Part shown: in pieces, positions 1-11,649 of the stretch
Position numbering within the stretch: the first letter of the stretch is position 1
Layout: each line of letters opens with the position of its first letter
Made by a program: the position numbers and the translations under genes
Notes under the pieces: model-generated
Databases searched by the model: none
Seen by the model: the letters and a program-made list of their open reading frames with translations, nothing else
Told to the model about the DNA's origin: nothing
Source: Brachionus plicatilis
Taxonomy: Eukaryota > Rotifera > Eurotatoria > Ploima > Brachionidae
DNA: 64,000 nt
Reading direction: 5' to 3'
Assembly (NCBI GenBank): GCA_010279815.1
Contig: QEOQ01000462.1
Span: 101,619 to 165,618, forward strand

Positions 1-170
1 ATAGTGCAACTTGTGATTATTTATAGTGCAGAATGTATTTGATGCCATATATAAAAAATAAAAAATAAAGGAGATTTTTTGTAAAAGCACACGCATCTTT
101 ATTTAAAAAAAAAAAATTCAAGAATTGATTAAAAACAATGAAAACATTAAGCTCTATTAGAAAAAAATAA

Positions 171-490
171 CGATTTGTGAAATCCAGTACAAAATTATAA
201 AAAGAACAGAAAAAAATGTAAAAAAATTGAATAACTTTTTTTCTAAAGTTTTAAACTTAATTCTGTAAATGCAACATTCAAGGTTGTATGAAATATCAAG
301 GTCTGCTAAATTTGCAGATTTAAGCAGAAATTAAATTTCAATATAATCGAGTGTAGTGCATTTTGCAGAAATTTTGCCCATCATTAGCAGACTTTTTACA
401 GTTGATACAACTTTGAATGTTGCACCATTCTGCATTCACAGAATTAATTTTAAACTTTTAGAAAAAAAGCTATAAAAAGTTTAATTGAAA
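171..490. repeat. degenerate inverted-repeat MITE, copy 1 (MULE-like family)
   Basis: The left arm (tgtgaaatccagtacaaaat, then ataactttttttctaa) and the core with paired CTGCTAAATTTGCAG and TGCAACATTCAA motifs closely match the intact element at 35489-35771. The right arm carries the matching inner palindrome but fades before the terminal motif, so this copy is end-eroded. No coding capacity is visible. No gene is seen elsewhere in 1-960. Confidence 0.6.
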
Positions 491-977
491 ATTTTTAAGA
501 CAAATTTAAAATCTTTATTAATCTATATTAAATTTCGCTTTAAATGATATTTTAATATTAATTAAAACAAATTAAAGCGAAACAAAGTTAAATTTCGGAT
601 TGCAAAATTTCGAAATATTGATTAAGATTTTATTTTTACTTCAGATTAAAATTCATAAAATTTTGTATCAAAAACCAAAAATTTTGATTTGAAATTTACA
701 TTTGATAATGAATTTCAATCTGCCCAAAAATTATTGTGACAACATGCTTAATTTATCTTAGTAGTCATTTGAATCTTATTTAAAAGAGATAACATCAGTT
801 TAGAGAATTTAAATCAATAAAAATGAGTGGCTTAAAAGTAGCTCTACTTATAAATTCTGGCTAAAAAACTTCTTTTGTAAACATATCATAGCGGTGTCTT
901 GTAGGCTAAATCTCTCCCAAGCAAAATGTTAACCAAGTGGTCAAAAAAGTTAAAAGAGGTTAACCATCAATAACTAG

Positions 978-1229
978 CCAAGTGAAAATAGTGAAGAAAT
1001 GGCAGTGAATCATGATGCAAACCCAAAACCAGCAACTTTTGAACCTATTTCTCGTAATGAAAATGCAATGAACACAATTCCATTTAACCAGGCTTCTCAA
1101 ACAGTTCAAATAATGGCTAAACAAAACGAAATTTGTCAACCAGCAAAAAAAATAGGAAGACCAAAAAATAATTTTTTTTGTAAATTTATGATTCACATTT
1201 CTGTTCATTTTTGTTTTCTAAATAAATAA
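978..1229 (+). pseudogene. short ORF ending in an AT-hook-like motif, possible transposase tail
   Basis: An open frame starts after a stop at 975-977 (ATG at 999) and encodes a hydrophilic Asn/Gln-rich stretch. Near its end is KKIGRPKNN, which resembles the GRP core of an AT-hook. Similar basic tails occur in two other transposon-derived places in the window, at 43802-43900 (minus) and 46900-47058 (plus). My inference is that this is the C-terminal remnant of a transposase. The peptide could also be meaningless, and no host gene is recognised. Confidence 0.25.
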
Positions 1230-1248
1230 ATATAAATAAAGAAAAAAA

Positions 1249-1575
1249 TTTGCGGCGGTGAAATTTGGAGCAAAAAAACTTAAAGCAAAGCAAATTTTTT
1301 TTTTAAATTTAAAAATTAAATTTTGTAAAATTTTGAAAATTTTTAACATGAAATTCAAAAAAAAGTTTAAAAAACTTAAAATTTAGTACTGTTTCTATCA
1401 ATATCCTTCTAAATAAAAATAATTTTTTAATTTTTTGATTTTTTTTACGTTTAATAAAATTTGTTTAAAAATGTTTAACATTTAAAAAAATTGCTAAGAA
1501 TTGAAAAAAAACTGGTGTTTAATTTAATAAAACACATTTAGTAGCAGTTTTTGCTCCAAACTTCACCACCGCAAA
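1249..1575. mobile_element. MITE with about 23-bp terminal inverted repeats
   Basis: The left end (tttgcggcggtgaaatttgg then agc) and the right end (gctccaaacttcaccaccgc then aaa) are near-perfect inverted repeats flanking about 280 bp of AT-rich DNA without an ORF. The flanks are A-rich, so a target-site duplication cannot be defined. It lies 3' of the fucosyltransferase exon and may sit in its last intron or 3' flank. Confidence 0.65.
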
Positions 1576-1810
1576 AAATTCGCTGAAAAAAAAAATTAGC
1601 AAATGAAAAGAAATACTTCTCTTAAATAAAATTATATATTTTAAATCCTTTTTTTTTTTCTATATTTTTTTTTCTATGTTTTTATAGAACCCCAACTTTA
1701 TGACTAAACAATCTATTTTAGTTGTTTAAATCAGTCATTTGAACGAAGCTGCATTTAAACAACCGACCGGAAAAAAACTTCACAGCAAACATTTTTTTAA
1801 TATTACTTAC

Positions 1811-2737
1811 AAATTTTGTATACTGTCCTCCTCCAAGAACAACAGGAATAATGTCATAGCGCAGTATTTCAAAAAATTTTTCGGTAATATAGCCATTACA
1901 AATAGAATTTTCAAAAGAAAGATAAAATTTATATTTTTTGCCAATGAGGCGCTTACATTTTGATAGAGCTTTAAATTTATCAGTGCAGTTTTTTCCGCAT
2001 TTACCATAAATACTTACAGGAATAAATTGTTTGAGTTTATTTATAAAAATATCTCGTCCACTGTTGGATATACAATTCGAAATTACTGCTGCTGCAAAAC
2101 CTGTTTTTCCCTTTGAAAAATCTTTATTTTCATCAAAACTAAAATTTCTTCCATATTCAAACATTCTATATCCAGAGGATAAGATTCTTGAAAACTCAGA
2201 TTCCACTCGATAAGTATATGTAAAATTGAAAATGTTATTGAATTTTGTATAGTTTGGAGAATAAATTGGAGATTCGAACTCTGTGAAAATCCACCGTTGA
2301 TCTCTGAGTCTATAATGAGGGAATGAGAAATTCATTCTTGCATGAAACACAATCAAGTCAGATTTGTTATACTTAGTTTTATCATTTGTAATTTCACAAT
2401 TGAAAACAGGACAACCATTTCTAATAAAGGGTTGTTTGTAACCTAATCCAAATCCAAAATCGTTCGAACGCCAAAATGGTGTCCACAACAAAATCGTTGG
2501 AACTCGAGAAAAATGGTTCAAATGTTCAAAATCAATTGACGTTTTTAAATTTAAAGGAAGTGATTGAGCATATTCTACTCCATCTATTACAATTTTAAAA
2601 TTCTCAAATTCTTTTGGAAACTCAAGACTTTTTTGAAGTTCAAAAATCTTTGTATTGTCGGAAATAAAATTATTAAAAACAAATAAAAATACCCACAACA
2701 AAACCAAAAAGATAAAAAGGAAAAAACAAATTTTCAT
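1811..2737 (-). CDS. GT10 alpha-1,3-fucosyltransferase, 5' exon (3' exon not found)
   Basis: This is predicted to be a Golgi type II membrane enzyme that transfers fucose from GDP-fucose to N-acetylglucosamine-type acceptors. There is a short cytosolic end, a membrane anchor at residues 4-22, a stem, then the catalytic domain. The GT10 donor-binding signature is clear: YKFYLSFENS at about 269-278, then YITEKF and IPVVLGGGQY. After codon 309 the minus strand reads TTT followed by GTAAGT, a consensus splice donor in phase 0. Beyond it the frame runs on for only 30 residues with no family resemblance, so I end the exon at 1811. The expected last 40-60 residues were not found in 1-1800. The next exon may lie outside the window, or the gene is truncated. 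The start is the first Met before the anchor. Confidence 0.85.
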
Positions 2738-3064
2738 TTTTATTTTAAAAAAGTCTCTAAAATATTCTTAGAAAAAAAAAAAGAATAACCTTATGATGCT
2801 GCTTTTGTTCGCGGAATTTAAAAAGAAAAATTTTTTTAAATATTTTTAAAATATTTTATTTTTCAATTCTTTTAAAAATAAAATATTTTCAAAATTGTCA
2901 AAAACAATAATCAATGACTATCTTTCAATATAATGATCCATAGACCATGCTTTTAAATATATAAAAATAAAATTTAAATATTTTGGTTTTCAAACAAATA
3001 TATTTAAATATTTTAAATTTTTTAAACAAATATCCCTCACATTATACCATCCTTAATAGTTTCA

Positions 3065-3562
3065 ATAGTTTATTAATGGGACAGTTAGAACGAAACATAT
3101 AAAAAGAAAAAAAAAACATATAGTCAATTTTATAAAAAGATAAAAAACATAAATTCAAAATCCAATTTTTTTTAATAATTTTAGTTTAATAAAATAGTTT
3201 TAGTTTAAAAAAAATTTAAAATTAAAGATACAAAGCAAAAATTCAAATCGTTTGCGCAAATAGACGAATAAACTTTTTCACGTAAAATTACAAGTATTTT
3301 AACACATTTTTATCATTATTAGTTCAAAAATTAAAATTAAAATTAATTTTTCTAAAAAACTGATAAATATTTCAAATTGGAGAGTTTTAAATATTTCTTT
3401 AAACCATTCTTGAATTAGATTAAAATCTAATTTTTGTCTCATTTTAACTATTTAAGTTTTTTTTTTTATAATTTATGTTTTATCTCTTTTTGATTTTTTA
3501 TAGTTAATGTTTTTTTTTCTTTACTATATGTTTTTTTCTACCTCACCCTTTATTAATTGATT
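3065..3562. repeat. foldback element with about 85-bp imperfect arms
   Basis: The left arm (ttattaatgggacagttaga at 3070, then aacatatagtcaatttta and ataaaaaacataaattc) is the reverse complement, with gaps, of the right arm at 3470-3560, which ends in accctttattaattga. The loop has no ORF. A 12-bp-arm hairpin (attactatctct / agagatagtaat) follows at 3860-3902. The stretch 2738-4180 contains no gene that I can support. Confidence 0.5.
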
Positions 3563-4009
3563 TTAGAAGGCTTGAGCGAACTCTTTTGCCTTCAAGTTAG
3601 TTGGTAGTTTAATTTATCAGTTTATAATATTTACAAGTAAAAGAAATAAAATAAGAAAAAATAAGAAAAAATTTTTTTTTTTTTTGAGGTTAAACGTTAA
3701 ATTATTATTAAATTATACCATCCTGTATAAATGATACATTCATAAATAGTTATAATATTTCAACTTCATTACTGCTTAAATTACAACAAGTAAAATAAAT
3801 TAATTATTTTAAAAATAGATATCATTATTTGTGTAATTTATTTTAAGATTCAAAATTTTAATTACTATCTCTGAATTCACGTTTAATTTAGAGATAGTAA
3901 TTTTTTGGCATCTTGAAGTTTAGGATCAAAATAATCAGATCAAAAAGAAATTTTTTTATAACTTTTGAATGGTATTTGATTAAATCTCTCTGCAAAATGC
4001 TAAATAATG

Positions 4010-4125
4010 CAAAAAACATGCTGAATATTAGAATAGGCTCTGCAAAAACTCTGCAATTAAATTGCGCAGTTGAATTAAATACTTTTAAATGACATGCATT
4101 TTCCTGCAAAATTGCAGAGTTGTTT
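4010..4125. repeat. partial 'CTGCAAAACTCTGCAAT' MITE
   Basis: The inner palindrome (ggctctgcaaaaactctgca, then ...ttttcctgcaaaattgcagag) matches the centre of the intact element at 53187-53538. Terminal arms are missing, so this is a core remnant. Confidence 0.4.
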
Positions 4126-4179
4126 TGATTTTTTGTTTTCAATTTTTTTTTTTTATTTTTTTTTTCAAATTAATTTTTT

Positions 4180-5464
4180 GGATTGATTTGATTTTGTTTT
4201 TGTCTTCTTTGGAATTAATTCTGGTCTACCAAGTAGATTAGATGCTTCTTGTAAAAATTGTTCTGGATTATTAATGAACTGGAATTCATCATCTTGTTGT
4301 CTTTCTTTTGCCTGTTATCGTATTCCGAACTAAGTCTCTGTTCATTTTCTCTTTTGCTAGTTGTTGGTTTAGGGTAATTAAGTAATGTTTCAGTTGAAAC
4401 CACTTGACCCTTATTTCCATTTTTTGGTTGAACGCTATCTGTGCCTTTTGATGATGTCTGTTTGTTGTGTTTGTTATTGTTTTTTACAGATGGTTTTGGT
4501 ATGTTAGTTGACTTTTGAGCTTCCGGTTTCTTCTTCAAGGGAACAAATTCCCTTTGCTCCCAATCACTTGGAATATCTTGTTCTAAATCTTGCTTTAGGG
4601 TCGCTTCAGGTACCAATTTACCTGAATTAATAGCCTCACCAATAGTGTCTGAAAAAGATTCATTCGGTCCATCGGCAATATCTTCTTCGTCATCTTCAAC
4701 CAAGTCATCTAGGTTTTTTTGTGACACCATTTTTGCAAGTGTACATTTGGATTTTGTGTGACCTTATTTTTTACATTTTTCACAAGTTATGTTTTTTTTG
4801 GACAAATCTAAACCTTGTGCGATAAACTTTGACAGAATAAACATCTAGTTTCTCCAACTCTCATAATTGATACTTGTTTATTTTTTATTAAAGTGTTTTC
4901 AGGAATCGTTTTAATTAATTCTTTGTAGTCGGTTCGTAGCAACGCATCAAATTTTAAATTTACTCTAATTATTCCCTTTTATATGTGTTTGAATTCATCC
5001 TCTTGACAATATTCATCATATACGTCATTTATTTCATTTTGACCAATATCCTTACTGATGAGATGATCAGCTATCAAGCGTTTGTGAAAATTAGGTCTCA
5101 GACTGATGAATTTGTACGTAAAGACTTTTTTGGTTTTTTCCGACTCTTTAGCACTTTCAATTGTGTATTCTTTTTGGTTTATTTGGATTTGTTTCCCAGT
5201 TAATTGATTATGATTAAATGTGTTTTTGAAAGAAATAATCCATAAATTTCTTTTTGTAGTTGTATTAGTGTCGATATCTTTAATAAAATAATTGTTGATT
5301 TGTTTTGACCCAAATGACACAGTTGATCTGTTAATAATTTCGTCATATTTTTTGAAGACCCTTATTCTTATACCATTCTTGCAGATGGATGGGTCTGGAA
5401 CATTTGTTTTGTCCAGTTTAATAAATTTTGTGGGTGAATTAATTGAGAAATTTTTTATGTTCAT
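4180..5464 (-). pseudogene. gag-like ORF1 of a non-LTR retrotransposon, decayed
   Basis: Minus-strand reading frames line up as one decayed nucleic-acid-binding protein: residues at 5464-4979, then continuing in 4980-4735, then 4730-4180. In the middle part the translation gives RCLFCQSLSH, then CEKCKK, a stop, and GHTKSKC, which are two CCHC zinc knuckles. In-frame stops interrupt both knuckles, and a single-base shift near 4300 moves the C-terminal part into another frame, where it ends with a lysine-rich tail. CCHC-bearing ORF1 proteins are typical of Jockey/I/R1-group LINEs. The matching RT ORF is not adjacent. An acidic linker (DDLVEDDEEDIADG) follows the knuckles. Confidence 0.6.
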
Positions 5465-5589
5465 GTAGCTTCAACATTTAAATTGATTAAAAATGGATTT
5501 CCTTTAATTGTGCTGGCTAAGACAGATTTTTGCATTTAGTAACAAGAGCTTAGAGCAAGAGCAAGATTTAAAGAATTTTTATAAAGTTG

Positions 5590-6056
5590 TCAAAAAATTG
5601 CAAAAAATATAGGGCTAAACATTGATCTAGATGAAATTATGCAAGATGGATGTAATGCATCATTTAATGCTGCAATTAATGTCTTTACACAAACAAAATA
5701 TCTAATATGCTATTTTCACGTGATATTTAATTGCCGCAAACGTTATTTGTCACATTCAGAAGAAAAAAAGGTTAAAATTAAAAAATATCTTCAATTAATG
5801 AAGGAGAGTACAATTTAAGGATTGAAGAGTTTAGAAGTGTTTTCTGAAAAAATTGTAAGGAATTTTTTGAATATTTTGATGACGTTTGGGTCAAGTGCAG
5901 ATTTTGTGATTGGCAGGTATTCAAAAGGCCAACTGGTTATGCTTGAACAAATTGTCCGGTCCGGTCTTTTAATTCATTAATTAAAAGAACCATAACTCTT
6001 CGAGAAAAATTAAGTTTTTACAATTTTATCGGGGTTTTGTTGAATATGACTCGTTA
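5590..6056 (+). pseudogene. MULE (Mutator-like) transposase fragment
   Basis: The plus-strand frame gives IMQDGCNASFNAA, then a Thr-rich link and LICYFHV. This is the Asp plus CYFH pattern of MULE transposase cores. After a stop at about 5819 another frame gives CRFCDWQVFKRPTGYA, a stop, then TNCPVRSFNSLIKRT and TLREKLS, resembling the downstream Cys-rich part of the same family. At least two stops and one frameshift are present, so it is inactive. It lies head-to-head with the gag-like remnant at 4180-5464. Terminal repeats were not located. Confidence 0.6.
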
Positions 6057-6059
6057 AAA

Positions 6060-6860
6060 AATCTTCGAGTATTTGCTTTTTTACTCTTTCAGGGAATCCT
6101 CAAATGAGAATTTAGGTTAAAAGTAATTTAAATTAAAAGAAAGGAGAATTTAGTTTAAGATTTATTCAGTCAAATAAATCTTCTTCTTAAAATTAGAATT
6201 ATATAAGATTAAAAATTTAACAAATATTTAAATGTGAAATCTTAAGAATCATACAGAGTCATCTTAATCAACATTTAAGACCAGTTATACATTAACATAA
6301 ATTTGTAAAATTAATAAGATTGAAAAATTAGACACCTTTAAAAGATTAAAAATAAATTATAAAATAATTTCAATTTAAAAATTAAAAATTTTTTTTTATT
6401 TGAAATTTGAAACGCATCCTTTCTTTATGTTGTTGTTATTGTGGTGCGTCCACCACTACACAATTGTAAATTTTTTTTTTAATTTAAAATGTGCGGTCAT
6501 TTATTGGCTTTAAGATACTTAAAAAAGTAAAATGAGTTCGTGAACAAACCTAAACGTGGTGGTCAAAAAAAAGCAACGAGGGCATTGATAAAAAACTGAA
6601 ATTTAATTTAATTTTTTTTTTAATAATTACTTAAATTGACTAAAATTTAATACTTATGATGTAAAAAATTGTAAAAAATAAATTTTTGAATAAAGAAATA
6701 TTCTAATTCAAATCTTAATTTTATGCTTAATTGGGTAGAGGTTTCATCCGGCGACGAGGAAGTTCTAATATGACTTAATGAAAAACCCTTTCACTACTAC
6801 CTCCAGCTTAGCTTGACGTGGATGTGGATGGTGGTGCAGCCACGTGGACGATATGATGTT
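6060..6860. other. non-coding stretch, nothing recognised
   Basis: This is AT-rich sequence with a small palindrome (gtggtgcgtccaccac at about 6452) and a GC-richer patch at 6810-6855 (cgtggatgtggatggtggtg). No ORF or repeat of known type is supported. Confidence 0.4.
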
Positions 6861-6881
6861 TGAATTATTTTATTTCATTTT

Positions 6882-7097
6882 TAGATAATTAAAATAACTG
6901 AGAGAGTTTTAGACATGAAAATAATATCCAAAATAGAGTATAATGTAAATATGTTGACATCCAGTGATTTGACAGAGGAAGATGGACGAATGGATCTGGC
7001 CGATTTTGTTAATATTTTAGATAAACACGGCATTGATGAAAAATTTTATTATTCTATTTGCTATAAATTTAAAAAAACGAATACTGAATTTAATTAA
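6882..7097 (+). CDS. possible terminal exon of an unknown gene
   Basis: An acceptor-like TTTCATTTTTAG ends at 6881. From there an open frame runs without a break to TAA at 7095-7097. It includes ILTEEDGRMD-like acidic text (SSDLTEEDGRMDLADFVN) and ends CYKFKKTNTEFN. No domain is recognised, and I found no upstream exon in the AT-rich 6060-6860 stretch. It would converge on the Canopy gene with only 31 bp between the two stop codons. The splice signal and clean frame are suggestive. It may also be chance. Confidence 0.3.
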
Positions 7098-7128
7098 TAA
7101 AAAATTTGTTTTAGTCTCAATTAATTAT

Positions 7129-7989
7129 TTACAAATCATTTTTATTTGATTTTTTTGTTTCCTTTTTTTTCTCTTCCTCTTTATTCTCAACAAACTTTTC
7201 ACTCAAGCAACCTAAAGAATAAAAAAAAATTTAATCATTTAATTAAAAAATAAATTTGCCTCAAATACTTTTATCATCATTTTTAAGAATAATCCTTTCG
7301 CATAAATACTCAGTCAATGTTATATTATTTCTCTCATTTTTGTACCAATTTTCGATTTCTTCTTCGTAAAGCTCGACCGTTTGGTCACACTTTAAAAATA
7401 AATATATAAAAAAAATAAAAAATAAATTTTTTTAATAATTACATATTTTTTTAGTTGAGTGATTTCGGCCGACGGTGTATCCCACAAGTCATATGGAATA
7501 CCAAGCTCTACTTTTACTCCGCGATTTTTCAAATTTTTCAAAGTGTTCATTGTCTGCGATTCTCCTTTGGAATATCGAAGACTTCCGGATCTTTCAGCAT
7601 GAACATTGTACTGCAATATTCGTTCACAAACCTCCTCAATTACTTCAATGAGCCGGATCTCTCTGCAAAAAAATTTTTAAAAAATTCAAATTTTTTAAAC
7701 TCTAAAATAATTACGAGTCTTGATATTTTTTGGCTTTTTTCTTGTCAAGGCGCTCATCAAAATTGTAGCCTGTCTCAATCAGCTCCGGACTATTGTGACT
7801 CAAAAGACTCTCGGCTATTTCGTTAGTCAAATATTTACAGGCTTTTTTTAAAAGTTTATACTAATTTTATTAATTAGGAGAATTTAATTATCTTTTCCTA
7901 CTTTCACATTTTGTGGGCAGCCGATTGGGATCATCGGAATAGTAGGACTCGAGCAGAAAAAACACTATTGAAATAATCAAAAAATTCAT
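7129..7989 (-). CDS. Canopy-family ER protein (CNPY3/CNPY4-like), five exons
   Basis: Five exons can be joined with exact phase: 7989-7902, 7841-7715, 7662-7443, 7389-7269 and 7211-7129, giving 212 residues. Every intron starts GT (for example GTAATT, GTATTT) and ends AG. The protein opens with a signal peptide (NFLIISIVFFLLES), then LPTKCE-T-CKYL, the CxxC start of the saposin-like fold. Next come LRLIEVIEEVCERIL, ERSGSLRY, RGVKVELGIPYDLWD, SAEITQLKK, CDQTVELYEEEIENWY and LTEYLCER, all in family order. The tail is lysine/glutamate-rich. Canopy 3/4 proteins are ER-resident partners of GRP94-type chaperones and help fold Toll-like receptors; that role comes from vertebrates. No KDEL-like ending is seen (it ends SNKNDL). 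The assignment to the family is firm, the paralog uncertain. Confidence 0.9.
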
Positions 7990-8324
7990 AATCTAAGCTT
8001 AAAAAATTTATTCAAAAATAATTTTTTTTTCTAAAACCATTTTTTTTTTTTAATTGAGCGCCTAATAAAAAATTATCACATAAAACAAATAATTGATTAT
8101 TCTAGAATATTCTTCAGCCAATTAATTTAGTCCACATAGCTATATGCTTGAAAAAAACTACCTCATAATTCAGGTATATTTAGAGTAAAATGAGTGCAAT
8201 TGGAAATCTATTGCCAATCTGTTGGAATAAAGAGCCATGAGAAAATTAAGAATAAAATTTTATTAAATAATTTAAAATTTATGAAAATTAGAATTAGAGA
8301 GCAAAAAAAATAATTGGCATTTTC

Positions 8325-9196
8325 TTATTTTTTGGGAGCTTGCAAAGACTTGGCAAGCAGTTTTAGTTTGGCCAAGTCTTCGTTCCCGTTTGAGGAGTTT
8401 AGCGCCTCGATCGCGTCATTTCTACTAAAGCCGAGCTTTACCAAATTGTCTATTGCAGATTCAGGATGGCTCGAAGTCATTTTTAGATCTTCGGCCGAAT
8501 CCGGAAAGTTCATTTTGGCACTCGCAGGCAATTCTGACTCGGATAAAAATTTGGTCTCAACATTTGCTGATTTTATCATGAGAACATTTCTTTCCAAGTC
8601 AATAACACACTTTTAAATTAATAAATAAAAAAAAAATTCGATACATTTTTTCAAATTAAAATACTTGATGACGTTTGAGCAGATCTAGACCAAGAAGCAT
8701 GTCCATGGGTTGATTTTCAAGAATTGAAAAAGCAGTGGTCAAAAATTTATTTTCAATTTGAATTTGGGCTTTTTAAATTTTAATTTGAATAAAAATTTTT
8801 TATAAAATTTTATATTTTATTTACCTAAGTGGACGCGGCCGACAATTTTTTGAGTTCCAACTCCTTTGGCAATGCCTGCCCAGCGATTGTCAACCAGGCG
8901 CATGATGCCGCATCTTTCAGCACAAGCCGAGCTCATTATGGTCATTTGGGCGCCTGAGTCCACAAAAGCTTTCACATTGTGACCATTTACTTGGCAGTTA
9001 ATGTACAACATGACAACATTGCCAAACGCTTCCGGCATATACTCCAGGGCGTGCTCCATATTTTGTTGAATATTTTCCAGACGAATTGCTTCGGCGATTC
9101 GGCGCTGATTCTCCAAATCAAATTCACTTTGCTGATTGCTGGCCATTGATGACAAGTCGCCATGTGAAATTTGGTTCATAAGCTGCGCAATGCGAG
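8325..9196 (-). CDS. DDI1: DDI1/DDI2 homolog, exons 3-5: aspartyl protease and UBA
   Basis: This is the 3' part of a gene whose exons 1-2 lie at 28992-29471. The exons are 9196-8825, 8768-8665 and 8609-8325, with splice phases that match. Exon 3 holds the helical domain and the retroviral-like protease, including the catalytic loop [13 protein letters not shown] (Asp about 223), [11 protein letters not shown] and [20 protein letters not shown]. Exon 4 gives [22 protein letters not shown]. Exon 5 completes the protease and adds a UBA domain at about 350-388 ([16 protein letters not shown]). The joined protein is 396 residues. DDI1 proteins shuttle ubiquitinated cargo to the proteasome and cleave poly-ubiquitinated substrates such as NRF1. 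Vertebrate DDI1/2 lack a canonical UBA, so this copy keeps the ancestral UBL-protease-UBA layout. An AATAAA lies on the minus strand near 8262. Confidence 0.93.
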
Positions 9197-11080
9197 CTTT
9201 AAATAAAATTATGTTTTTTTTTTTTTTTAAATTAATAAATTATAAAATCAATAAAATCAACTTAAATGTATTCCTTTATTTTTTTTTAATTTTAACAAAT
9301 TTTTTTCAGTCTCAATTTGTTCATTTTTTGCCTTTTCTAAAGTGATTGAGATCAATTATATAAGAATTAATAACAAAAAGCTAAACATGTTTGTTTGTAA
9401 ATGAGTTTGGGGCTAATTAGTGGAAAAAAATTGGTGCCAAGAGTCTGCTCCCACCAGCTAGATAAATCCAAAGGAATTAATTACTTTTTTTGATTGAAGT
9501 TTCCTTTATGTCGAGACATATGTTTGATGAGTTTTATAAATTTTTTATGAGTTTTCCAATTATCATCGATTTTTTTATTTGAGAATTTTTGGTTCTATTT
9601 AATCGAGATTTATTTTTCAGGTCCCTCTAGTAAAACAGATGAAAGCTTGTCAGGAAAACATAAAAACTCAAGAGACTTAAAAAGTCTAATTAATTTTACA
9701 CTGGAAATAAAAAAATTTTGCCTAATTTTGCATCAGTTAAAATTTCTTTTTTTTATAATAAAAAATTATTTTTTCCAAGTGTCTACATAAATACATCGAA
9801 TTCAAGTCCTTTTTTGAAGCTAATTTATTTTGAAAAAATTGATTTATTCTACAATAATTTGATTTAGAACGCATTAAAAAACCATATTTGAGCTGTTAGG
9901 ATTTTTTTCAAAGTTTTTAGATTTAATAAAAAATTTTGTATTTAATTTATAGCATTTTTTGAGATCATCTTTTAAAGATAAATTCATTATTGTATAATTT
10001 TTTATTAAATGACAGCTTTGGTTTAAGCCTTTAAGCATAGTTTTAAGGGATAGATATTTATAGGTTTCTGAAAATTAATTTTTTTTTAAATTTAGAAAAA
10101 ATTTTTTGATGATTGAAAATTAATTTCATATGTTTACAATCAAGTATAAAATTATTCTAAAAATAATTATTATCATCAAATAGAAAGTGTTTGAAAAAAT
10201 GAGATTAAAATATTCGATAATTTGCATATAGAAACGCGAACAGCTTCTATTAATTTAAAATCATCGATTGACTCAAGTAAATTAGCTAGATTTAATGAGA
10301 AGAAAATTTTATCCTCAAGAATTACTCCTGATGAAAGCATAAAAAAAAAATCGAGCTTTTAATTGGAAAAAAATTATCATTTAAGATCAATTGCTTTTAT
10401 CTTAAATAGTTACTTTTGTATATTGATTTTAAAGAAGGAATCAAACTTAAAAACAAGTTTTCATTTTAGAAGAAAAAATTTTATTCTCAAATTTTTGACA
10501 TTCAATTGCTTGTTTTTTATAATGTTATTTTGAATTTTTCCCAGGTTATTTTGTTAGCCTTCGATTAAACCACCTTGTCCTGATAAAAAAGCTCAAGTGT
10601 ATTTAGTAAAAAAGGAAAACTAATATTTGCAAACTTTTTTAAATCTTAGTTCTTATAAAGATTAAATTAAATTTTTGATAATTTAATTTTCAAAAAGCAT
10701 TTAGTTTAAATGAATGGAATAAGAAAAAAAAATTAAAAATGGGATAATTTTCCTGAAAAAATCAATACAGGAATTCTAAAAATGCATTTTGCGATAAGAA
10801 AAAAGTAGGAACTTTATCTAAAAATTAAAAATAAATATAAAACTAAAATTTTTATTTTTATTTTTTTTAATTAGATTCAAATTCCATACCAATTTTCGCA
10901 TATATTCAAAAAGTAAACTAACATTAGAACAAAGTAATACAAATATTGACTTTTTTATACCAATTATATTTAACATTAAGTACGTGGTTGTGAAGTTCAT
11001 TTCAATTAGATCGATTCAATTCAGAAAAACTTGAATTACTTTTTGGCTAAAAGAGATAATTTATTTTTGTTTATTTATTT
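9197..11080. other. gene-free AT-rich stretch in the DDI1 intron
   Basis: I see only low-complexity A/T sequence. No ORF with a family match, no clear inverted repeat and no splice-linked exon was found. Confidence 0.4.
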
Positions 11081-11084
11081 GTTT

Positions 11085-11600
11085 TCTGTACCGAGCTAAA
11101 GCTCCTTCAGAATAAGTTAAAAAGTAAAATAAAAAAAAAATAAAATAAAAATGAAATTAAAGTTAATAAAATGAGATAAAAAAAATAACCAAAATAAAGT
11201 AAATAAGTTAAAAAAATGAAAGTTGAAAAGACATAAATTGGAAAAGATTGTTACATGTGGCACATGTTTAAATAGTTCAAGTTTCAGGAAAAAAAGAAGA
11301 AATAGTAAGGTAGCAATTGCACAGTGAAGTTGGGTATTCAATATATCTTGATTCGAAACCTTCTTTGTATTCCTTCACCAGTCTTACAACCAATGGAATA
11401 GAATGACTCAGTCCTGTCCCAACATATCCCTCACTCAATTCAAAAAGCCGATTCGAGACTGTTAGTAATTTTAGTTTATTAAAAGCCTCATGATGCACGA
11501 TGTTGGAGGGAGTATCATATTTTAACTTAAGAATAGATCTGACTGCTGTATTCTGAATTGCTTGTAGTTTTTAGATATTATTTTCTGAAAATATATTTTC
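11085..11600 (-). mobile_element. 3' fragment of a LINE (RT C-terminus and 3' tail)
   Basis: The minus strand encodes the C-terminal region of a non-LTR reverse transcriptase: IQNTAVRSILKLKYDTPSN, FNKLKLLTVSNRLFELSEGY, then PLVVRLVKEYKEGFE. The layout parallels the full LINE at 56.7-57.2 kb (IQNCAIKVMLKLNYREN, KVLEDRYRELNENY). After the coding end there is a 3' region ending in a hairpin-like ggagctttagctcggtacag on the minus strand, followed by an (AAATA)-type tail. The same 3' region recurs at 27345-27535. Confidence 0.7.
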
Positions 11601-11649
11601 TCTCAGATGGAGTTGAATTAATTTAATAAAATATATCTTAAATAGAAAA

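Noticed and set aside
1805..2007. Minus-strand ORF at 1807-2007 as a separate gene
   Set aside because: Out-of-frame shadow of the GT10 exon.
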